Assembly: GCF_014873755.1 (NCBI RefSeq)
Contig: NZ_JADBEG010000001.1
Span: 3,784,501 to 3,848,500 of the forward strand
Reading direction: 5' to 3'
DNA: 64,000 nt
Source: Amycolatopsis lexingtonensis
Lineage (GTDB): Bacteria > Actinomycetota > Actinomycetes > Mycobacteriales > Pseudonocardiaceae
A program made the position numbers and the translations under genes. Below the pieces are notes generated by a model. It did no database searches, was not told the origin of the DNA, and was given only the letters and a program-made list of their open reading frames with translations. The first letter of the stretch is position 1; each line of letters begins with the position of its first letter. Below are positions 1 through 9,745 of this stretch, piece after piece.

Positions 1-3000
1 CCAGGGCGCGGCGGTGTCGTCGGCCGAGGACATGCCGAACGCCCACCGGTTCGCGGCTTTGTCGTAGCGCAGGACGAAGCTTGCCGCGTTGCCGCCGGCC
101 TGGGACAGGACGGTGTAGTCCCCGCTGAGGTCCGCCGGATTCACCCACGTGGACACCGTGAACGAGTTCGCGGTGTTCGCGACGGGCCCGCTGGTGGCTC
201 CGTAGCCGCTGGCGCCGTCGAGCTGCAGCCCGCCGCCGCCGTGACCGGGCACCCACGCATAGCCGCCGGTGAGGCTGATGGCGTGGCCGTGACCGGTGCT
301 GTCGGCCGCGATGTTCCCGCTGGTCTGCCCCAGCGCCCAGCTGCCTTGCAGGGAGGGAACGCGTGACGTCGCGGAGATCAGCTCCGGACCACAGCCTTCC
401 GCGAGGCCGTAGTTCGCGAGCGGAACCACGGTGCCGGCGAGGTCGTGCACGTCCTGCGCCGAGAGTGCGCGCTGCCAGACCTGCGCGTCGTCAAGTGAGC
501 CGTGGAAGAAGTCGGTGCGGGCTCCGGCCCACTTCCCGGCGCCCAGCACCGTCGGGCCGGTCGCGGCCCAGGGCTGAGCGATCACCGTGCTGTGCTTGGC
601 TCCGTCGACATACAGCGTCGCGACGCGGGTGGATGCGTCGTATGTTGCGGCGAGGTGTGTCCACACTCCTGTTTGCGGTGGCCTGGCCGAGACCGCGCGT
701 AGCTCGCTGGGCGCGGCTTGGTCTCCTGCGGTGATGCGCAGTGCCCAGGCGTTGCGTTCCTTGTTGTACTGCAGGATGAACGGCGCCGACTGAGTGCCGT
801 CCTGGGCGATGACGGTCTGCGAATGTGCGGTGTCCGTGAGCTTGGCCCACGCCGCCACGGTGAAGGACTTCGACGGGTCGAGTACCCGGTCGCCGGTCTG
901 GGCGTAACCGCTGTTGCCGTCGAGGGTGATCGCGCCCTTCACGCCGTCGCTGTAGCCACCGGTGTCGGGGTGGGACCAGGTGTTGCCGTGGTTGTACCCG
1001 GGTGACCGGGTTGTCCCGCCGGACACGGTCGCCGCGTGGGCGGCCAGGGTTGCGTTGTCCGGCGTGGACGACGCGGTGTCGGTCAGCGTCGCGCCGGACG
1101 GTTCGTCGGCGCTCCACGCCGCCACGAGGTTCTTGCCGGGAGTCAGTGGCTGGACGTGGTAGGAGCAGGACGGGCCGTCCAAGGCGGGGTTGGAGTCGGC
1201 GAGCACGACGCAGGAAGCGTCAGGGCTGGGCGTGCCGGCTTTGTTCACCGACTTGACCTTGATCAGGTTCTGGTTGCCGTTGGCAGCAACCACCTTCAGC
1301 GCCGTCGTCGCGACCATCTTGCCGTTCGCGTCAACACCCTGGGTGGCCGGTGCGGTCGGAGAGCCTTGGGGCTGCGGCTCGGAACCGTCCGTGGTGTAGA
1401 TGAAGTGGTCGATGTCGTAGAAGTTGTCGGTGGCCATTCCGGTCCACACGCTGAACTCCACGGCATCACCCTGGACTTTCGGGTCGGTCGACGACGCCAT
1501 CGCCACCACCGGCGGCTTGGGGATCTTGGTGTCCACGGTGAACTCGCAGTTGCCGACCCAGCCCGACCATAGCTCGCCGTCGGTGACCTGCATCGACCAG
1601 TTGTAGATGCCGTCGTCGTTGATCCACCCGGCCGGTACGGCGGCCAGTTGCGCGGTCGCCTGCTGGTTCGGCCCCGCGGTGCCCACCGACACCAGGTTGG
1701 CAGCGTTGTCGTGGGTGTAGACGTTGTGGCCGAGCGCGCCGAAGGCGACGGCGAACTTGCCGTAGACGGTGCCGCCGTCCGGGTCGGACACCCGGCCCGC
1801 GATCTGCGGGGTTTTCGTGTACACCCACGGCCGGTTCGCACCCGACGTGCACGGCAGCAGGCCGTTCTGCATCGACAAGCTCGCCGGCGGGTTCGGGTAG
1901 GAGTCGTAGTTCACCTGGAAGTACGGGTTCAGGTCGAACCGCCGCCACGCCGCCATGCCATCGCCCTCGTTGGCGGCCGCGAGCGCAAACCAGGTGCTCT
2001 GCCAGCGGTTCGCCGCGGCGTCCTTCGCCGCCCGGGTGGCATCGAACTCCCCAGCGACGCCCGTAGCGTCATGGCAGTTCGCGACGTTCATCGTCGACAC
2101 TTGATAGGCCCAGCCCGGCTGCGCTTCCCAGCTGGTGTCGGGGGTAGCGGGATTGGACAACCACAACCCGGTCGGCGCCGGATCACAACTGGCACTGTGC
2201 TGAATCGTCGTGTTCAGCGTTGCGCTGTGCACCACGGTGCCACCGAGCCGAGCGGAGCTCATCTGAATGTACGACCGCGACGTTCCCGCACTGTCATAGC
2301 TCTCGTAGCCTGCCTTGAGGTTCGACAGGTCCCCGGTCGAGGCGTTCCAGTTGTGCGCGCGCGGAAAACCGGACTGGACCACCACGTGCGATTGGATCCC
2401 GCAGGAGGTGCACCAGTTGTCCGGGTCCAGCGACACCGGATACCGGGTCGCGGGATCGGCCAGGAACGCCTGATCCGGGCTGATCGTCACCTCGCCCTGC
2501 CCCAGCGCGACGTCCATCACCGCTTCACGACGGCCACCGCCCTCGCCGAGCTGCTGCTCCGCGGGTGAACCGGCGCCGGAGGAGTCCCACATCCGCGACG
2601 CGTCGCCGGCGAATACGACCTGTCCGGCGGTGTCCTTGACCTCGAGCCCATCGGTCGGGGCAGCCTGTGCCGGTGTGCCGCGCCCCTCCCCCTCGGCCAC
2701 CGAGACCGTGGTGTTGCGGGTGTGCAGGCCGAACGAGATCTCGCGCAGCTGCGAGTTTTTCGCTGCCTCCGGGGTCTTGATGACCAGGTTCTCGGTGTAC
2801 CCCTGAGGCGCCGCCTTCACCGTGAGGTCGACATCCGGGAGGACGTTCGCGTAGACGGCGGTGTCGCCCGTCAGCGTGGGCACGGGCAGGTCGCTGGCCC
2901 ATTTCAGGCCGACTTCCTTGTCGTCCTGTCCTTGCTGCACGATCGGCTTGGTGGCCGAGCCGGCACCGCCGGGGTTGAGCGTCACCTCGACGGTGACCGC

Positions 3001-3330
3001 CTTCGGCCCGATCGACCCGTCCGCCCGCCGCACCAGCGTGGTGTCCACCGGCGTCCACTCCCCGGCTTGCTGCACGCGGACCGGGTGGACGTACTGCGTC
3101 ATCGTCCACGAGCCGTCCGGGTTGGCCAGGGTCTGTGATGTCTCGGTGGTCTCTGAGGTCACCTCGACCTGCTTGCCACCCTCGCGGGCGTATGCGGCTG
3201 CCGTGACTTCGTCAGGAGCCGAATCCGGCACCGAGGGCGCCGCCTGAGCCGGCGCGACCGCGACGACCGTTGCCGCAACCGTCGCGGCGCAGAGAAAAAG
3301 AGCGCGCCAAGGCGCACCGATGACAGACAC
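1..3330 (-). CDS. Large secreted LamG-domain protein, 3' end outside window
   Basis: The minus strand is open from a GTG at 3330 to the window edge, giving 1110 codons without a stop. The start follows GAGGGGG at six bases. The N-terminus is a Sec signal peptide: Arg, then a hydrophobic stretch, then a likely cut after APAQA near residue 30. Residues about 50-300 resemble the N-terminal part of actinobacterial cell-surface DNRLRE/LamG proteins. Residues about 790-960 and from about 1030 on are two LamG (concanavalin A-like) modules, each with a GxxxLDGxSGYA-type strand and an FTVxxWxxPxD-type strand. LamG modules bind sugars or other surface ligands, so an extracellular adhesion or polymer-binding role is inferred. 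The missing C-terminus could hold further repeats or a catalytic domain. Confidence 0.85.
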   Translation of the reverse strand, partial: MSVIGAPWRALFLCAATVAATVVAVAPAQAAPSVPDSAPDEVTAAAYAREGGKQVEVTSETTETSQTLANPDGSWTMTQYVHPVRVQQAGEWTPVDTTLVRRADGSIGPKAVTVEVTLNPGGAGSATKPIVQQGQDDKEVGLKWASDLPVPTLTGDTAVYANVLPDVDLTVKAAPQGYTENLVIKTPEAAKNSQLREISFGLHTRNTTVSVAEGEGRGTPAQAAPTDGLEVKDTAGQVVFAGDASRMWDSSGAGSPAEQQLGEGGGRREAVMDVALGQGEVTISPDQAFLADPATRYPVSLDPDNWCTSCGIQSHVVVQSGFPRAHNWNASTGDLSNLKAGYESYDSAGTSRSYIQMSSARLGGTVVHSATLNTTIQHSASCDPAPTGLWLSNPATPDTSWEAQPGWAYQVSTMNVANCHDATGVAGEFDATRAAKDAAANRWQSTWFALAAANEGDGMAAWRRFDLNPYFQVNYDSYPNPPASLSMQNGLLPCTSGANRPWVYTKTPQIAGRVSDPDGGTVYGKFAVAFGALGHNVYTHDNAANLVSVGTAGPNQQATAQLAAVPAGWINDDGIYNWSMQVTDGELWSGWVGNCEFTVDTKIPKPPVVAMASSTDPKVQGDAVEFSVWTGMATDNFYDIDHFIYTTDGSEPQPQGSPTAPATQGVDANGKMVATTALKVVAANGNQNLIKVKSVNKAGTPSPDASCVVLADSNPALDGPSCSYHVQPLTPGKNLVAAWSADEPSGATLTDTASSTPDNATLAAHAATVSGGTTRSPGYNHGNTWSHPDTGGYSDGVKGAITLDGNSGYAQTGDRVLDPSKSFTVAAWAKLTDTAHSQTVIAQDGTQSAPFILQYNKERNAWALRITAGDQAAPSELRAVSARPPQTGVWTHLAATYDASTRVATLYVDGAKHSTVIAQPWAATGPTVLGAGKWAGARTDFFHGSLDDAQVWQRALSAQDVHDLAGTVVPLANYGLAEGCGPELISATSRVPSLQGSWALGQTSGNIAADSTGHGHAISLTGGYAWVPGHGGGGLQLDGASGYGATSGPVANTANSFTVSTWVNPADLSGDYTVLSQAGGNAASFVLRYDKAANRWAFGMSSADDTAAPW

Positions 3331-3497
3331 GAGATCCCCCTCGTCAAGAGCAACCAGCACACAGCCGGGCCCCCGACGAACCCGTGATCACACTGCCAAA
3401 CCCGACGGCGATCCGGAATAGGCCAACAGGCGTATTCCGGTCACCGAAATTTTCTCACCGAATACGGACTAGCGCCCACCAACAGTCAAAGCGGACA

Positions 3498-4172
3498 TTA
3501 TTCGTGATCGAACGCTGCCGCGTACAGCGGTGCCGTCTTCGTGGCCAGTGCCTTCACCGCTTTCAGGCTGTCGCTCCACTTGCCCTCGAAGGTGATCGAG
3601 GTGGCACGGTTGCCATGGCCCAGGATCAAGACGCAGCGCACCAGGAAACCGGGGCGCTGGTTCGCGCAGAAGCCCGCCTGCGGGTCACCCAGGCCGGGTA
3701 CCGAGAAGTCGCCGACGATCGGAAACTGCTCGTCGTGGAACGTCGCCTTCCGGCACGCGATCGCCTGCTTCACGCTCGCCACGACATCGGCTCCGGTCAC
3801 ACCTGCGTACTCCGCCACCAGCTGGTGGAAAGCACCCTTGCCGCCGCCGGGAACGTAGTTGATGCCCTGCGCTGCCCGCTGCACCGAGTGGTCCGAGGGC
3901 AGACCACCGCACGCCTCGAGCAGGTGGAACGGCGTGTGCTCACCGATGACGTAGGCGATCGGCTGCGTTTCCACGGCCAGACCCGCCTTGTTCACCTCGT
4001 CCTCCACCGGCAGGTAGACCGTGGCGTCCTTCACCGCCGGCGCCTGCGACGTGCTTGCCGTCACCGACGGAGCCGGAACCGAGGTCGACGGCGCCGGCGG
4101 GGTGGCGGCTTCGGTACCCGCGCAGCCGGCGAGGACCAGCGCCAGGCACGTGAGCGCAACAGTCTTGTACAT
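3498..4172 (-). CDS. Small secreted lipoprotein of unknown function
   Basis: The 224-residue product starts at ATG 4172, preceded by GGGGGAGAC. A lipobox LVLAGC places the lipidated cysteine at residue 17, so the protein should be anchored outside the membrane. A Pro/Ser/Thr/Val-rich linker follows to about residue 50, then a globular domain with several cysteines that I do not recognise. An upstream extension of 80 codons is open in the same frame, but it would bury the lipobox and lacks a ribosome site. Its neighbour, the LamG protein, is on the same strand about 170 bases downstream and has its own ribosome site, so co-transcription is possible but unproven. Confidence 0.75.
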   Translation of the reverse strand: MYKTVALTCLALVLAGCAGTEAATPPAPSTSVPAPSVTASTSQAPAVKDATVYLPVEDEVNKAGLAVETQPIAYVIGEHTPFHLLEACGGLPSDHSVQRAAQGINYVPGGGKGAFHQLVAEYAGVTGADVVASVKQAIACRKATFHDEQFPIVGDFSVPGLGDPQAGFCANQRPGFLVRCVLILGHGNRATSITFEGKWSDSLKAVKALATKTAPLYAAAFDHE

Positions 4173-4548
4173 GTCTCCCCCTTGGTCGGCAGCTTGATCG
4201 TCAGCTCTCGCGCAGGCGTTACCGCGCAACCAACAGTTTTCGGGGACACGCCCCACGTAGGTGCGCGCGCGATCGGCCACGTGCCCATCGGCGAGCTGTC
4301 CCCACCACCGCGCTCGAGGAGCGAGGAAATGGGTGAGGAGAGAGCAGGCACTCCCCATCGGGTGAGGCCGGCCGACGCTAGCGCACGCCGACGGCGGCCC
4401 AGGCCTCGCCACGCCCGGTCATCTCCACGCCGCCAGGGGCCGCCACCGGGCGCGCGCACGGGCGAGAGCGGCTCACCCCGGAGGTGAGCCGCCACCGCTC
4501 CGCCCGCGCCACACGGGACGGGGCCGACCGACGGGAGCTGCTCCGCCC
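4173..4548. other. Divergent intergenic region without a gene
   Basis: These 376 bases separate the lipoprotein gene (minus) from the DUF4192 gene (plus), so both promoters should lie here. I could not pick out convincing -35/-10 boxes. Open frames in both directions look like GC-driven shadows: they lack ribosome sites and a recognisable protein. Confidence 0.4.
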
Positions 4549-5520
4549 ATGACCAGCTATCTGACCCCCAGTGAAGCGATCAGCTTCCTGCCCGACACCA
4601 CCTCGGACACCCTGTTCGTCCTCGGATTCCCCACCCGCGCCACCCCCACGGCACCAGCGGTCCTGGCCTTCCCCTCCCCAGACCTCGCCACCCTCCACAC
4701 CCCGGCGCTCGCCACAAACGTCCGCGACCAGCTGCCCGCCGGCAGCGACGCCGACGTGCTCATCGTCGTGATCGGCGACGGCCAAGACAACCAGGATCCA
4801 CTCCCCCACCGCGCCGCAATCGCCGCGCTCGAGACCGCGCTGCGCCCCGCCGGACACACCGTGACCGGCTGCTACTGGACCCCGCACACCCAACCGGGCG
4901 CCCACCTGCGCGACTACCGCAACCCCCGACGCATCACGACCATCATGCCGGCCACCACCCCCATCGACCTCGCACCGCCACTGCGGATCATGGCCGACAC
5001 CGCGCTGCCCTGGGGACTGCCGTTCACCGAACGCGGCGAGACCATCCCCGCCCGCCTCGGCCGCTTCGCCCGCACCGTGCTGCCCCTGCTCGTGCGCTAC
5101 GACGACCGCACCCACGACGCCGTCGCACAAGCCCTCGACGACGCCGCCCGCGGCGAGCTCCCCGACGACGAGAACGGCTTCGCCCTCACCTGCGCGCTAC
5201 GCGACAACACGATCTACGGGCCGCTGCTCGTCCCACCAGCCGACCTCGACCTCCGCCGGATCGAGCAGCTGTGGCTGGCACTGCACCGCGGTACCGCTGA
5301 CCCCGCCATCCGAGCCAAGCTCGCCGCCCTCACCGCAGCCAGTGCGCTGCGCCGGCGGGCACGGCACTTCGCCGCCTTCGCACTCGCCCACGCCACCACC
5401 GCGCCCGGCACGAACACCCTCGGGATCCTGCTGCAGCAACACACCAGCGGCGCAGCCCTCGATGAAGAACTGCAGCACCTCGCCGAACGAGTCGCCATGC
5501 AGCGGGGTAACCACTTCTGA
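4549..5520 (+). CDS. DUF4192-family protein
   Basis: The product is 323 residues. The N-terminus has the pattern typical of DUF4192: a Leu-Thr-Pro opening, a hydrophobic 'LFVLGF' strand, then a Val-rich strand ending in VIGDGQD near residue 80. The C-terminal half is helical and Ala-rich, as in the family, whose repeat-like helices carry R..A.L.AL motifs. DUF4192 proteins are found almost only in actinobacteria and have no established biochemical role. ATG 4549 lies shortly after a GGGAGC-like site. A strong hairpin follows the stop codon, so the gene is probably monocistronic. The family call rests on pattern recognition, not a search. Confidence 0.6.
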   Translation: MTSYLTPSEAISFLPDTTSDTLFVLGFPTRATPTAPAVLAFPSPDLATLHTPALATNVRDQLPAGSDADVLIVVIGDGQDNQDPLPHRAAIAALETALRPAGHTVTGCYWTPHTQPGAHLRDYRNPRRITTIMPATTPIDLAPPLRIMADTALPWGLPFTERGETIPARLGRFARTVLPLLVRYDDRTHDAVAQALDDAARGELPDDENGFALTCALRDNTIYGPLLVPPADLDLRRIEQLWLALHRGTADPAIRAKLAALTAASALRRRARHFAAFALAHATTAPGTNTLGILLQQHTSGAALDEELQHLAERVAMQRGNHF

Positions 5521-5530
5521 CCCGTTGCCG

Positions 5531-5573
5531 GCCGCGGCGTCCTGCTCAGTGCACGGGAGCAGGACATCGCGGC
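5531..5573 (+). terminator. Stem-loop terminator after the DUF4192 gene
   Basis: A perfect 9-bp stem GTCCTGCTC/GAGCAGGAC (5539-5547 and 5557-5565) with a 9-base loop is extended by an outer GCCGCG/CGCGGC pair. It starts 10 bases after the stop. There is no U-tract, which is usual for actinobacterial terminators. Confidence 0.6.
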
Positions 5574-5740
5574 CCTCCAGTCCTTGAGGGAGCGTCCCTG
5601 TGCAGCACGTGATCCGATGGTCCGGCGGCATCGGATCGTGGCCACCGGCGAGCTGGCCCACCGGCCGCTACCCCGATGAACGCCGTACGGTGTGGCACGA
5701 ACGGGGCGTGGGAACCGCGGTTCGAGCCGCGCGGAAATCC

Positions 5741-6352
5741 TCAGCGGGCGTTCGTCTGCCAGGCGGTGACTCGGGCGCTGATCATGATGATCAGCGCAGC
5801 GGCCGCGACTTGGGCGACCGCCGCCACGGTGTCGAGGTCGCGCGCCGTCATCGCGTCCTCGGTGAGGCGGCCGCCGATCGTCGACAGCACCTGGTTAGTG
5901 AGGAAGGCGGCCCACCACCAGGAGACCAGCTCGGCGCCGGGCGTTGGGTACAGCCGGCCCGTACCACGCGGCCGCTGGGGGTTGCTGGCGTTCCAGACGT
6001 CCCGGACGACCATCTGCGGAAACCAGAAGCTGACGATCGGCACGATCCAGCCGAGCACCACCCACATCGGCGAGTGCCGGTGCTGGGCGGATTCGATCAC
6101 CTCGGCATTGGCGCGGGCGAGCCACAGCCACCGCACGAAGACGATCCCGGTGACGACCTGGATCCCCAAGGAGGCCCAGCCCACGACCAGCCAGACCGAA
6201 ATGGGGAACGCACCCCACTCGCCCGCGACATCCGCGACGCCGACCGCGGTGGTCACGATGATCAGGATCGCGGACGCGCTCTGCCACCCGGCAAGTGCCC
6301 GAACCCGCGGCATCGATCTTTGCGGAACGGGCGCGGAGAATTGTGGCTGCAT
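5741..6352 (-). CDS. DUF4328 membrane protein
   Basis: The 203-residue product has a short basic N-terminus and about four hydrophobic segments. Between the second and third lies the family signature: WIVPIVSFWFPQMVVRDVWN near residues 103-122. This motif is conserved in actinobacterial DUF4328 proteins, whose function is unknown. The protein is predicted to sit in the cytoplasmic membrane. The gene stands alone and I see no partner. Confidence 0.8.
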   Translation of the reverse strand: MQPQFSAPVPQRSMPRVRALAGWQSASAILIIVTTAVGVADVAGEWGAFPISVWLVVGWASLGIQVVTGIVFVRWLWLARANAEVIESAQHRHSPMWVVLGWIVPIVSFWFPQMVVRDVWNASNPQRPRGTGRLYPTPGAELVSWWWAAFLTNQVLSTIGGRLTEDAMTARDLDTVAAVAQVAAAALIIMISARVTAWQTNAR

Positions 6353-7068
6353 AGATCCCCCAGTCCAGTGCGTGAATCACGAAGAGAAGCAAGTGCGGTC
6401 GCGCGTGTCAAGAGGCCCTCACCTGCGCCCCGCACCGACGCCCTCGCTGGCCTCGAGCCGAAGACGGCGATGGCGCACCAGATCGTGTCATATGGGTGTC
6501 GCCGACGTGGATTGCGTCCGGGTCTCGGTCCGCGCGGAAGCCTGCACTATGCGGAACAGCCGTGGTGGAACGTCGCCAGTGCGGAGCCGACACGATCACG
6601 ATGACGCGGTTGTCGGCAATCACCGGCCTGCCGAGGCCGCTGGCATCTGGCTGGTGAACAGGGTGTCGCGAGGTCGGCGCTTACCCCGACTCCGTGTGAC
6701 CCGCCGCCGTCGGCGGTTCGGCAAGCACTGGCCGCGCGGTATCAGAGCCGACGACCGGCTCGATTGCCCAGGCATCGGACAGCCGACAACGGTGCCGGTC
6801 ACGTTCCCTTCGCCACGTCACCGGATTCGTAGCGACGTTGCGCCGCGGTTCACCCCGAGCGCGCCAGGCGATCGGCCGTCGTTGTGCGGATCGGTCCCAG
6901 TGAACCAGGCGAGCGCCGGCGGTGCCCACGCGCGAGTTCAGACGCCAGCGTCGACGCAGCGCAGGGGCAGGTGCACCGCCGGCGCTCCGCCTGGTGAGCC
7001 GTGACCCGTCCACCCGCGAGCCCGCCGCCCCTACGCACCCGCTCGCCAACAACGAAAGGGCGATCCAC
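6353..7068. other. Gene-poor stretch
   Basis: I find no convincing gene in these 716 bases. Frames on both strands stay open because of base composition but lack ribosome sites and recognisable motifs. I see no tRNA or array. The final 100 bases should carry the promoter of the DUF932 gene. Confidence 0.4.
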
Positions 7069-8073
7069 ATGTCCAAAGAAACCAGCACGTGGCTCAACAC
7101 CAACGTCCTCATCGGATTCACCGACAAACGCGGACACGCCTGGCACTACCGCGCCGAAGACCAAGGCACCGAACCGAACCACTACCCCGGACCGATCCCC
7201 ATCACCGACGTCAAACGACGCCTCTTCAGCTGGACCGCCGAACCGGCCCGGGTCCTGGTCGAAGACCGCTTCGGGCTCCGACCCGCCACACACCACCTGG
7301 GCGTCACCGCCTCCGACACCGGCGACGTCCTCGCCATCCACACCAACGAATACGAAATCCACCAATACAGCACCTGGCTGCTGGACAACGTCGCCGCCCT
7401 GCTCGACGACGGCCTCACCATCGGCTCCGCCGGCCTGCTGCGAAACCGCAAGCAAGCCTGGGTCAGCGTCGAAGTCCCCGACAACATCACCACCCCCGAA
7501 GGCGTGGAGTTCCGGCCCAACCTGCTCGCCTGCTCCAGCCACGACGCCAGCCTCAAAACCCGCTACAAGCGAGTCGTCACCAACGTCGTCTGCGACAACA
7601 CCATGGCTGCCGGACTCCGCGAAGACGGCCAGGACCACGCCATCATGCACAAGCGCAACAGCACCCTGCAGCTGCTCACCGCCCGCCAGGCGCTGCAGAT
7701 CGTGCACACCCTCGCCGACGACTTCGCCGCCGAAGTCAAGACACTGTGCCAGACCACCGTCACCGACCGAGCCTGGAAAGCCTTCCTCGACGCCCACACC
7801 CCCATCCCGGCCGCGCCCGGCCGGGGGCGCACCAACGCGGCCACCAAGCGCTCCGCCCTCACCCGGCTGTGGACCAGCGACAGCCGGGTCAGCCCGTGGA
7901 AGAACACCGGCTGGGGCGTGATACAGGCGGTCAACACCCACCTCACGCACGAAGCGATCATCCGCGGCGCCAGCCGCCCTGAACGGAACATGACCCGGGT
8001 CATAACCGGCGAGCTGGCCAAGCACGACCGCGCCGCCGCCGAGACCCTACGCAAAGTCCTCGCCACCGTCTGA
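7069..8073 (+). CDS. DUF932 phage/plasmid-type protein
   Basis: The 334-residue product starts at ATG 7069 after GAAAGGG. It shows the DUF932 layout: an N-terminal Trp-rich start, a central 'VDRFGLRP..' strand region, and the diagnostic R.V.TN.VCDNTM motif at residues about 168-179, followed by a long helical C-terminus. DUF932 proteins are carried mainly by plasmids, phages and integrative elements, and their activity is unknown. An upstream in-frame extension of 49 codons has no ribosome site. With the recombinase remnant at 8469-9392 this marks the region as the residue of a mobile element. It appears intact. Confidence 0.8.
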   Translation: MSKETSTWLNTNVLIGFTDKRGHAWHYRAEDQGTEPNHYPGPIPITDVKRRLFSWTAEPARVLVEDRFGLRPATHHLGVTASDTGDVLAIHTNEYEIHQYSTWLLDNVAALLDDGLTIGSAGLLRNRKQAWVSVEVPDNITTPEGVEFRPNLLACSSHDASLKTRYKRVVTNVVCDNTMAAGLREDGQDHAIMHKRNSTLQLLTARQALQIVHTLADDFAAEVKTLCQTTVTDRAWKAFLDAHTPIPAAPGRGRTNAATKRSALTRLWTSDSRVSPWKNTGWGVIQAVNTHLTHEAIIRGASRPERNMTRVITGELAKHDRAAAETLRKVLATV

Positions 8074-8187
8074 GCGCTCTCCGGTACCCGCCTTCGCGCG
8101 TGGACAGTCGATCGCGACCCCGCGGCCGATGCCGCAGCCGCCCGGGCATCCGTGACCTCGCGGCGTCGTGCGACCTCGATCACGCGA

Positions 8188-8280
8188 CCAGGTCCCGCGA
8201 CACCGGTCAAGGCCCACCCCAGAACATCGACGTCCCGGCCGCAGGACCGGGGCCTTGACCGGCGCCACGGCGGGACCTGG
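8188..8280. repeat. Large imperfect inverted repeat
   Basis: The left arm, 8188-8215, reads CCAGGTCCCGC, then GACA, then CCGGTCAAGGCCC. The right arm, 8250-8280, is its reverse complement apart from a few inserted bases in the middle. The 34-base spacer has no open frame. The repeat lies 115 bases after the DUF932 stop. It could be a terminator, a recombination site or the end of a small mobile element. Confidence 0.6.
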
Positions 8281-8388
8281 ATGACCGGAGTCGTCCGCAC
8301 ACCACCCCACATGAGGCCACCTGAATGAACCGGGAAACCCCGAGTCGGCACGCCTTCCCCCGGGCGAGCCGAATCCCGGTTCGAGGCC

Positions 8389-8423
8389 GGCCGGGACAGC
8401 GCACGCGCCGCGCTGCCCCGGCC
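8389..8423. terminator. Strong hairpin upstream of the recombinase remnant
   Basis: GGCCGGGACAGCGC and GCGCTGCCCCGGCC form a 14-bp stem with one mismatch and a 7-base loop. It works on either strand. Its position between the DUF932 gene and the remnant fits a terminator, but this is inference. Confidence 0.45.
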
Positions 8424-8468
8424 AGCCTCCTCTAACGCCTCTCGCCGAACGCCGTCGGAGGTCCGACC

Positions 8469-9392
8469 ATGCCACGCGCGACCGAATTGACCGCCATCGA
8501 ACGCGACGTCCTCTGCGACGCCGCATGCGGGCTGAACAACATCTAGATCGGAGCGAAGTCGACAATCCTCAACTATCAAGGGTCGATCCGTCTTTTCTGT
8601 GACTACATCACGTCGCCGCACTACCGTTGGAACGAGGAGTGTGAGGCGCGGTTCGGTACACATCTGCTGAACTGGCTACGCACCCACGGCCAAAGCCTGT
8701 CCAGCTGCACCCAGGATGACATCGACGAGTGGCTCACCCACGACACTTTCTCCCGTGCTCGCGGATTCGTGTCCTGGGCAGTCCGGAGCGGTCACACCCA
8801 CGGCATCGACCTACCCCATTTCAAGAACTAACCCACCTGAGAGGTATTCAACGACCACGACCGGCGGTGGGCCCTGGCCCGTCGCCTGCTGACGGAGGAC
8901 ACCGCCGCGCTGGCCGACCGCGTCGCCGGGCTGCTCATACTCCTCTACGCCCAGCGCGCCCCCGAAATCACCCGACTCACAACGAACCATGTCCGGCTCA
9001 CCGACCACGGCATGGAGATCCGGCTTGGTGACCAACCGATTGTTGTGCCGCCATCGTTCAGCGATCTCGTGGGCGATCTGCTCACTGATCTGCCAGTCAC
9101 CACGACCGGCGGCTCTACCGACGCCGCTTGGATATTTCCCGGATTCCGAAGAGGCCAGCCGTTGTCACCGAAGATGCTGCTGCGCCGGCTGGCAACACTC
9201 CGAGTCCCCGCCACCGTCGGCCGCAGCAGCGCTCTGATCGAACTGGCGGCCGACATGCCAGCCACGGTGCTCAGCGGACTCCTCGGCATCAGCCTCAACC
9301 AAGCAACGCGCTGGACACAGGACGCAGGCAACACCCGACCCGGCTACGCCGCAGACGTCGCCAACCGACCGTCCACCTCGCGCGACGATTGA
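8469..9392 (+). pseudogene. Chimeric remnant: HTH start plus two integrase pieces
   Basis: One reading frame runs from ATG 8469 to TGA 9392 but is cut by TAG (8544), TAA (8829) and TGA (8838). Codons 1-30 look like a LuxR-type HTH: LT..ERDVL..AA.GLNN, then the stop where the family has Glu, then IGAK. At about 8560 this joins NYQG.IRLFCDYITSP, typical of actinobacterial tyrosine integrases. At about 8665 the text changes to the middle of a second, distantly related integrase-like family (LLNWL.THGQ...DIDEWL). After the two stops the same frame continues with the C-terminal half of that second family (RWALARRLL..., DAAWIFPGF, SALIELAADMPA). The piece assignments are from memory of the families. 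The product cannot be functional. Confidence 0.65.
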
Positions 9393-9745
9393 CCCACTGG
9401 GCAAAGAACTTCGCGCCTACCAGCACGGCAGCCAAGTATGGCGGCAAATCGAAACGGCTGGTTCGGTGATCGGTTATCCCGCTGCACCGCGTTGGTTGTC
9501 GGCATCAACGTGCAGAGGCTGGCCTGACCAGAAGTCAGTGCGCTTGTCAACAAGCATGGCCAGAGCGGATCCTCACACTGCGCACTGTGCGAACTGGTAG
9601 CTAAAATCAAGACGCACACGAAACTGCATCCCGGTTGGTAGTCCGGGTCGCTGCCCGGTGACAAGTTTCCCCGGCCGCGCAACCTCCCTGCCCGACGGCA
9701 GGGCCCCGGTGTGTTCCGAGTACGCGACTATGCACTGGGAGCACT
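9393..9745. other. Intergenic region before the FAD monooxygenase
   Basis: No gene is supported in these 353 bases. A perfect 7-bp hairpin, CCCTGCC/GGCAGGG with a CGAC loop (9686-9703), lies about 43 bases before the next start and may sit in its leader. The base composition is slightly less GC-rich than the flanks. Confidence 0.35.

Noticed and set aside
5700..5735. GCGGTTCGAGCCGC as a tRNA T-arm
   Set aside because: It is a simple hairpin with no other tRNA arms around it.
8370..8400. tRNA 3'-end-like text (CCCGGTTCGAGGCCGG) as an integration site near the recombinase remnant
   Set aside because: The T-stem does not pair fully and no acceptor or anticodon arm lies upstream.
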